Made by a program: the position numbers and the translations under genes
Shown: positions 59,232-64,000 of the stretch, piece by piece
Numbering within the stretch: position 1 is the first letter of the stretch
Layout: each line of letters begins with the position of its first letter
From: CAXPZW01 sp964221845
GTDB taxonomy: Bacteria > Bacteroidota > Bacteroidia > Flavobacteriales_D > Sanyastnellaceae
Assembly (NCBI GenBank): GCA_964221845.1
Contig: CAXPZW010000015.1
Coordinates: 30,253-94,252, forward strand
Length of the DNA stretch: 64,000 bases
Direction of reading: 5' to 3'
The notes under the pieces: model-generated
What the model was told of the DNA's origin: nothing
Databases searched by the model: none
Seen by the model: only the letters and a program-made list of their open reading frames with translations

Positions 59232-59815
59232 TCCTCAATCCACGCGGTGTGGTATTCCAAGGGTCGGCGGTGGCTTTGGGGCCATTCAATCCCGGGGTAA
59301 CCCACGTAGAAAATGCCCAAGCACTTGTCGCTGTCTTCCAGTCCAAGGTACGCGTTCATTTCTGGGGTGTACACGAATCCGGGGCTGCTCCAAAAGCATC
59401 CCAACCCGTACGCGGTGGCCGTCAGCGACATGTTTTGTACGGCACATGCAACAGCCTCCACATCTTCAATTTCGGGAATGCGGGACGAGGTATCGCGTTT
59501 CATGCAAATGAAAACTGCGGCAGATATCGTCTCAAACCGGCGTTGTAGCTTGTCTTTTTTGGCTTGCGAGAATTTGTCCTCGGGCACCCAATTGGCGTAC
59601 ATCTCAGGCAAATCGCGGGAAAGGCGTTTGAGCCCATCTTCGCGAAAAACTTGGAAAAACCACGGCTGATTCATGCCGTGGGTCGGTGCCCAGGTGCCAT
59701 TGGTCAGGATATGTTTGATGATTTCCGGGTGCACCGCGCGGTCGGTGTAATGCTCGGGGGCAATCGAACGGCGGTTGCGGATGATCTCGGTGACTTCGCT
59801 CAGGTTGTACTTCAT
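59228..59815 (-). CDS. Nitroreductase family protein
   Basis: 195 residues from ATG 59815, overlapping the thioredoxin-like stop (ATGA). FMN-binding nitroreductase fold: IIRNRRSIAPEHYTDRAV at the start, GTWAPTHGMNQPWFFQV, and AYGLGCFWSS. It probably reduces a nitro compound, quinone or flavin with NAD(P)H. Coupled to a thioredoxin-like protein in the same transcript, which suggests redox or stress function. Confidence 0.9.
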   Translation of the reverse strand: MKYNLSEVTEIIRNRRSIAPEHYTDRAVHPEIIKHILTNGTWAPTHGMNQPWFFQVFREDGLKRLSRDLPEMYANWVPEDKFSQAKKDKLQRRFETISAAVFICMKRDTSSRIPEIEDVEAVACAVQNMSLTATAYGLGCFWSSPGFVYTPEMNAYLGLEDSDKCLGIFYVGYPGIEWPQSHRRPLEYHTAWIEE

Positions 59816-60372
59816 GCTTTCCATTTGATGTTGCAGCCAATGGAGGGCACTTGGCCTGAAGAGGGTACGGTGCCTCCGGCAAGCAAGGTGTCTACCACAC
59901 GACGCAAATCGGCGCCGGTCACCGGCACCCCGTTGCCCGGGCGGGCAGCGTCAAACTGGCCGCGGTACACCGCCTTGGCCTCAGCATCAAACACACTGAA
60001 GTCCGGGGTACACGCCGCGTCGTAGGCCTTAGCCACCGCTTGGCTTTCGTCGTAGAGGTAAGGGAAGGAGAAGCCGTATTGTTCGGCCAGGGTATGCATA
60101 TGGGGCACATCGTCTTGCGGATAGTTGACCACGTCGTTGGAAGAGATGGCCACAAAACGCACGCCTTTGGTTTGGCATTCTTCGGCAAAGGCTACGAGCT
60201 CTTTGAGGATGTGAATCACAAACGGACAGTGGTTGCACATGAACACCACCACCGTCGGCGCTCCGCCAAACAAGTCTTCGGAAGAAACGGTCTTGCCGCT
60301 GACCACATCGGGCAAGGCAAATGCGGGGGCGGTGAACCCTAGGGGAATGGAAGTGGTTGGAGTTGCAGCCAT
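59812..60372 (-). CDS. Thioredoxin-like (AhpC/TSA-fold) protein with CNHC motif
   Basis: 186 residues from ATG 60372; the frame open to 60747 overlaps the divergent SDR gene. FTAPAFALPDVVSGKTV is the usual start of the fold, and VVVFMCNHCPFV gives the redox pair C-x-x-C. No signal peptide, so cytoplasmic. The RGQFD segment near the C-terminus fits the thioredoxin family proteins with this CNHCP motif. First gene of the overlapping operon. Confidence 0.88.
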   Translation of the reverse strand: MAATPTTSIPLGFTAPAFALPDVVSGKTVSSEDLFGGAPTVVVFMCNHCPFVIHILKELVAFAEECQTKGVRFVAISSNDVVNYPQDDVPHMHTLAEQYGFSFPYLYDESQAVAKAYDAACTPDFSVFDAEAKAVYRGQFDAARPGNGVPVTGADLRRVVDTLLAGGTVPSSGQVPSIGCNIKWKA

Positions 60373-60389
60373 CGGGCAGAAGTTTGGGG

Positions 60390-60397
60390 CAAAACTA
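60390..60397 (-). promoter_or_regulatory. -7 element of the thioredoxin-like operon
   Basis: Minus-strand TAGTTTTG is an exact TAnnTTTG match 17 bases before ATG 60372, the same spacing as at fahA. Confidence 0.6.
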
Positions 60398-60435
60398 CAA
60401 CAAGCACGGCCCCGCTGCACCGCTGCACGACTCAT

Positions 60436-60443
60436 TACCTTTG
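60436..60443 (+). promoter_or_regulatory. -7 element of the SDR gene
   Basis: TACCTTTG is an exact TAnnTTTG match with four bases (AACC) before ATG 60448. This is the same geometry as carA and the Cys-leader unit and implies a leaderless mRNA. Confidence 0.65.
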
Positions 60444-60447
60444 AACC

Positions 60448-61206
60448 ATGAAGACCATCCTGATCACCGGAGCAGGCACAGGCATTGGTGCGGCCACCGC
60501 CCGCCAGCTTGCTTCCCACGAGGACTTGCGCCTTGTGTTGGCCGGCCGCCGCTTGGACAAACTCCAAGAAGTGCTGGCCACACTGCCCAATTCCGACCGC
60601 CACGCTACTGTATCCATGGACATTTCCAACCCGGAGAGCATCCGAGAAGGCCTGCAGTCCGCAGGGGTGTCCAGCCTCTACGGGTTGTTTGCCAACGCCG
60701 GAGTAGGCGGGGAGAACACCTACGGCGAATCCGACCGCTGGAACCACATCATTGACATCAACCTTTCAGGAACCTACTACACGGTGATGGAGTGTTTGCC
60801 ATTGTTGCGCCGCGACACCGAAGCCTACACCAACGTGCTGATCACCTCTTCGTGCTTGGCCAAGTTTGGTGTGCCCAACTACACCGCATACTGCGCTTCT
60901 AAAACCGGCTTGTTGGGCATGACCCGCGCCTTGGCCGTTGAATTGGCTGCCGAAAACATTCTGGTCAATGCCCTCTGCCCGGGTTGGGTGGACACCGAAA
61001 TGGCCCGCGAAGGCATCCAGCTGCTCGCTGATCGCGCCGGAGTTCCCTACGAAGTGGCACACAAAGAACAGATGGGCTACGTACCCTTGGGCAAAATGTC
61101 CACCCCTGAAGAATTGGGGAAAGTGGCCGAGTTCTACCTCACAAACACCGAGGTGTCTACCACCGGCCAAAGCATCGACGTGAACAATGGAGCATTCATG
61201 ATATGA
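60448..61206 (+). CDS. Short-chain dehydrogenase/reductase
   Basis: 252 residues. Classical SDR: cofactor motif TGAGTGIGAAT, NAG motif as FANAGVGG, active-site Ser in ITSSCLAKFG, Tyr-x3-Lys as YCASK, and LCPGWVDTEMA. An Arg at the end of the second strand (AGRRLDK) suggests NADPH use. The substrate is not predictable. The M28 peptidase gene overlaps its end by four bases (ATGA). Confidence 0.93.
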   Translation: MKTILITGAGTGIGAATARQLASHEDLRLVLAGRRLDKLQEVLATLPNSDRHATVSMDISNPESIREGLQSAGVSSLYGLFANAGVGGENTYGESDRWNHIIDINLSGTYYTVMECLPLLRRDTEAYTNVLITSSCLAKFGVPNYTAYCASKTGLLGMTRALAVELAAENILVNALCPGWVDTEMAREGIQLLADRAGVPYEVAHKEQMGYVPLGKMSTPEELGKVAEFYLTNTEVSTTGQSIDVNNGAFMI

Positions 61207-62573
61207 GAACACTTGCACTTGGCGCAGCACTGCTTGGCGGTGTTGCCGCAGGGGCCCAGAACAGCCCTACCGATTCACTGATGCTGCGCAGCATCTACAA
61301 CGAAGCCCTGAGCAACGGGCAATGCTATGACAACCTCCGCGTGCTGTGCAAGGACATCGGCGCGCGTCTCTCGGGAAGCGAAGAGGCGGACAAAGCCATT
61401 GCCTGGGGCAAAGATCTGCTGGAGGCTTCGGGCTTTCAGAACGTACACCTGCAAGCCGTACAAGTTCCGCATTGGGAACGCGGCGCTACTGAAACCTGCA
61501 GCATGACCGTCAACGGTGCACCAGAACGTTTGCGTGTTACCGCGCTCGGCGGCTCGGTGGGCACCAGAGGAGCACTGACTGGTGAAGTGGTCGAGGTGCG
61601 CAATTTTGATGAATTGGATGCCCTTGGTCGCGAAGAAGTGGAAGGCAAGATTGTCTTCTTCAACCGCCCCATGGACCCGGTACTGATCAACACGGGTGCT
61701 GCGTACGGCGGCGCCTACGATCAACGCGGTAGAGGTGCTTCCAAGGCTGCCGAGTATGGCGGCATTGCTGCATTGGTGCGCTCACTGACCCACGCGCTGG
61801 ACACCTTCCCGCACACCGGCGGCATGGGCTACACTGAAGGCGTGCCTCAGGTACCCGCGGCTGGTATTTGCACCGTAGACGCTCGTAAACTGCACCAAGC
61901 GCTTGAGCGCGGGGATGAGGTGACTGTGTCGTTGGACATGGATTGCCAGAAGTTTCCCGACAAGCAGCAATACAATGTGATCGGGGAGATTCCCGGCACG
62001 GAGTTCTCGGATGAGTACATCGTTGTGGGAGGCCACTTGGACAGCTGGGACATAGGCGAAGGCGCACACGACGACGGCGCGGGCATTGTGCAATCCATTG
62101 AAGCCCTGCGCGTGCTGATGGAGTTGGGCTACAAACCCAAGCGTACGCTGCGTGTAGTACTCTACATCAACGAAGAAAACGGCAACAATGGCGGCAAGAC
62201 CTACGCAAAAGAGGCCAAGGATGCCGGTATGGTGCATTTTGCGGCCATCGAGAGCGATGCGGGTGGGTTTACCCCTCGTGGGTTCCGCTTGGAGGGCAGC
62301 GATGCGCAGATGGCCTTCTTCTCTTCTTTGGAGCCTTTGTTTGAGCCCTATGAGATCCACGTGTTCCGCCGTGGGTTTAGCGGGGTGGACATTCGTCCAT
62401 TGAAGGACGATCGGGTAGCCTTGTTTGGTTTGGTCCCTGATTCACAGCGCTACTTTGATGTGCACCACAGCAACAACGACATCTTTGAGAATGTCCATAA
62501 ACGCGAGTTGGAGTTGGGTGCTGCTACTGTAGCTAGTCTGGTGTATTTGATCGACCAACACGGGAACTGGTAA
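61203..62573 (+). CDS. M28 family zinc peptidase, secreted
   Basis: 456 residues with signal peptide (RTLALGAALLGGVAAGAQ). A PA-like inserted domain (about 110-200) precedes the M28 catalytic domain with metal ligands in GGHLDSWD, AHDDGAG, NEENG, ESDAGG and a C-terminal HHSNND. Members are aminopeptidases or carboxypeptidase Q-like enzymes in the periplasm or outside. A terminator follows directly. Confidence 0.94.
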   Translation: MRTLALGAALLGGVAAGAQNSPTDSLMLRSIYNEALSNGQCYDNLRVLCKDIGARLSGSEEADKAIAWGKDLLEASGFQNVHLQAVQVPHWERGATETCSMTVNGAPERLRVTALGGSVGTRGALTGEVVEVRNFDELDALGREEVEGKIVFFNRPMDPVLINTGAAYGGAYDQRGRGASKAAEYGGIAALVRSLTHALDTFPHTGGMGYTEGVPQVPAAGICTVDARKLHQALERGDEVTVSLDMDCQKFPDKQQYNVIGEIPGTEFSDEYIVVGGHLDSWDIGEGAHDDGAGIVQSIEALRVLMELGYKPKRTLRVVLYINEENGNNGGKTYAKEAKDAGMVHFAAIESDAGGFTPRGFRLEGSDAQMAFFSSLEPLFEPYEIHVFRRGFSGVDIRPLKDDRVALFGLVPDSQRYFDVHHSNNDIFENVHKRELELGAATVASLVYLIDQHGNW

Positions 62574-62600
62574 ACGACCAACTCAGAAGAATTCAGAGCA

Positions 62601-62632
62601 AAAAGAAAGGGGCCGCTGATGCGGCCCCTTTT
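62601..62632. terminator. Bidirectional terminator
   Basis: GGGGCCGC pairs with GCGGCCCC (8 bp) around TGAT, with A-rich left and TTTT right flanks; it lies between the convergent M28 and T9SS genes. Confidence 0.9.
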
Positions 62633-62651
62633 CATGTATGATCGAGAAGGA

Positions 62652-64000
62652 TTACTTCTGGATGATCAGTCGTTCGGTGAAGACTTCACCATTCATGGTG
62701 GTGTTCACCAGGTATACGCCTGAAGCGAGGCCGTTGAGGCTGATCACTTCGTTCACGTTACCGCCGGCTACGTTAAGCTCAATGCGCTTCACAGAAGCTC
62801 CCATCATGTTCACGATGTCGAGGGTCACTTTTGGTGACTCAACGCCCATCAGGTTCACGTTGAGGAAGTCGCCGGTATTCGGGTTCGGGTAGAATGCTAC
62901 AGTAGCATTTCCTTTTTCGGTGCGCTCCAGATCAGCAGCAGAGTCTACCGATGGACCACCAGTAGCGAGGCCGCCTGGTGCTACACCGATAATCGAGATA
63001 CAAACTGCATCAGACATTGGGGTAAAGGCGCCGTTCGGGTAACCTGCACGCACAGTTACATCGTAGGCAGTTCCTGGCAACAGACCACCAACACTGCTCA
63101 GACGCAGGTAGCGGTTTGCCGAGTTGCGCGTTTTCACGATCGGCAATTGACCAGCAGCAGTGAACGTCCACTCCCACTTATCACCGCCACATACATATGG
63201 CTTCGCAGAGATGTAGTCACCCAACGCGTGGGGCCCATGGGCGCCACACACATCATTCGGATTCACGTAAGGAGACGGTGACGTGATCGTAACGTCTTTG
63301 GATACGGTACCAATGCTCCATGTTGCGCCAAACAGTGCGTCAACGGTAACACCATAGGTAGTACCCACTTCAAGACCGTCTACGTTGGTCAACTGCAAGA
63401 AGGTGTTCGGGGCACCTTGCTCATATGAGAACGCTGCGCCTCCATCATTTGGAACGAATACGAAACGGTAGTCATCAGCACTCACCCAGTCCGCTTTGAT
63501 CAGCTGGCACAAGCTGTAGTTGCCTGCAGGGTAGTCCAATTGAGACTGCGGCAACGATGGATCATTTCCAGCGCAAGAACAATCTGCTTGGATTGTGTCA
63601 TCCACGGTATCAGGGTTGCCATCATCGCACGTATCACCTACCTCGGGATTGTCAACTACAGTGCCGGTACCGTCGCTCTCACCTGAACAGGTGTCACAAC
63701 CAGTCGCGAACACACATGAGCCATCATCGAAGGTGGCTGCAGCGTCGTAGTTACATGCGGACATGTCAGTACAACCCGGTGCACAAGAACCACACGAACC
63801 ATAAACATCGTTGGTGCTCAGTACAGTTGGGATGTTGATCAGACGGTTTGCGAAGTTGGCAAAGTCGGTGACTGGGGCACAAGAAGCACCGCCTACCATG
63901 TCGTCGATCAGTTGCTCTTGACCTGCGAAGCTGTCGTGCGCGTACTTGTACTCGAAGTCACCAGCAGGCAGCTGCAGGGTAACACTCCAGGTACCGTCGC
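62652..64000 (-). CDS. T9SS type A sorting-domain protein (partial, N-terminus outside window)
   Basis: The frame is open at the right edge; at least 448 residues are present. From the visible N-terminal side: a beta module (DGTWSVTLQLPAGDFEYKYA) of the carbohydrate-binding type seen in Bacteroidota secreted proteins, a Cys-rich piece with TDMSACNYDAAATFDDGSC (a motif recurrent in Flavobacteriia surface proteins), an Asp-rich segment, two beta domains of about 100 residues (YNLSC/YSLCQL and CGAHGPHALGDY regions), and a type A sorting domain (FYPNPNTGDFLNVNL; LASGVYLVNT). Activity unknown. Confidence 0.85.
   Translation of the reverse strand, partial: DGTWSVTLQLPAGDFEYKYAHDSFAGQEQLIDDMVGGASCAPVTDFANFANRLINIPTVLSTNDVYGSCGSCAPGCTDMSACNYDAAATFDDGSCVFATGCDTCSGESDGTGTVVDNPEVGDTCDDGNPDTVDDTIQADCSCAGNDPSLPQSQLDYPAGNYSLCQLIKADWVSADDYRFVFVPNDGGAAFSYEQGAPNTFLQLTNVDGLEVGTTYGVTVDALFGATWSIGTVSKDVTITSPSPYVNPNDVCGAHGPHALGDYISAKPYVCGGDKWEWTFTAAGQLPIVKTRNSANRYLRLSSVGGLLPGTAYDVTVRAGYPNGAFTPMSDAVCISIIGVAPGGLATGGPSVDSAADLERTEKGNATVAFYPNPNTGDFLNVNLMGVESPKVTLDIVNMMGASVKRIELNVAGGNVNEVISLNGLASGVYLVNTTMNGEVFTERLIIQK

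Overview
The window is a contiguous piece of a Bacteroidota chromosome, most likely order Flavobacteriales and visibly GC-rich for that group. Three things point there: the ribosomal block order map-infA-rpmJ-rpsM-rpsK-rpsD-rpoA-rplQ followed by carA and eno; several proteins with type IX secretion (T9SS) sorting domains plus a PorP/SprF protein; and promoter -7 elements of the Bacteroidota form TAnnTTTG. No rRNA genes, insertion sequences, phage genes or CRISPR arrays were seen. One tRNA gene (Glu, UUC) is present.

Layout. 1-3817: end of the large ribosomal protein operon, with an unusually long alanine-rich tail on L17. 3818-6563: carA and eno. 6896-8422: a conserved helical-repeat protein. 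8511-17786 (minus): a gliding/adhesion-type T9SS locus with a small secreted protein, a 1975-residue SprB-like adhesin carrying 17 repeats and a type B sorting domain, a PorP/SprF protein and a PorE-like OmpA lipoprotein. 17901-22982 (minus): rlmB, a GWxTD lipoprotein, rmuC and an Omp85-family protein. 23125-25357: a tiny lipoprotein, OsmC, a beta-barrel-like protein and lipA. 25470-29741: a large T9SS-secreted beta-propeller protein and GAPDH. 29712-37023 (minus): lpxH-like gene, M1 peptidase, thioredoxin-like lipoprotein, choice-of-anchor B protein and lpxK. 37060-44343: a Nif3-like gene and a coiled-coil protein, then (minus) a FadL-like porin and a low-complexity lipoprotein, then proS, an unknown conserved gene and tRNA-Glu. 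44856-48601: two more T9SS substrates. 48654-48789: an orphan unit that looks like a cysteine attenuator. 48847-56672 (minus): H-NOX, OstA-like protein, purA, a STAS protein, a Fur-family regulator, rel and fahA. 56760-64000: a DUF5819-like/HTTM pair, an overlapping four-gene redox/envelope operon, SDR and M28 peptidase genes, and a partial T9SS protein.

The main theme is the envelope: lipid A synthesis (lpxH, lpxK, OstA-like), outer-membrane barrels, lipoproteins and T9SS cargo sit among housekeeping genes. Stop/start overlaps (ATGA or GTGA) are frequent and mark tight operons. At least four promoter-start pairs place the TAnnTTTG element only 4-5 bases before ATG, which suggests leaderless mRNAs.

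The most unusual item is at 48654-48789. A consensus -7 element is followed at once by a 20-codon ORF with five consecutive cysteine codons, a segment able to form an antiterminator, and an intrinsic terminator, but no gene follows on the same strand.
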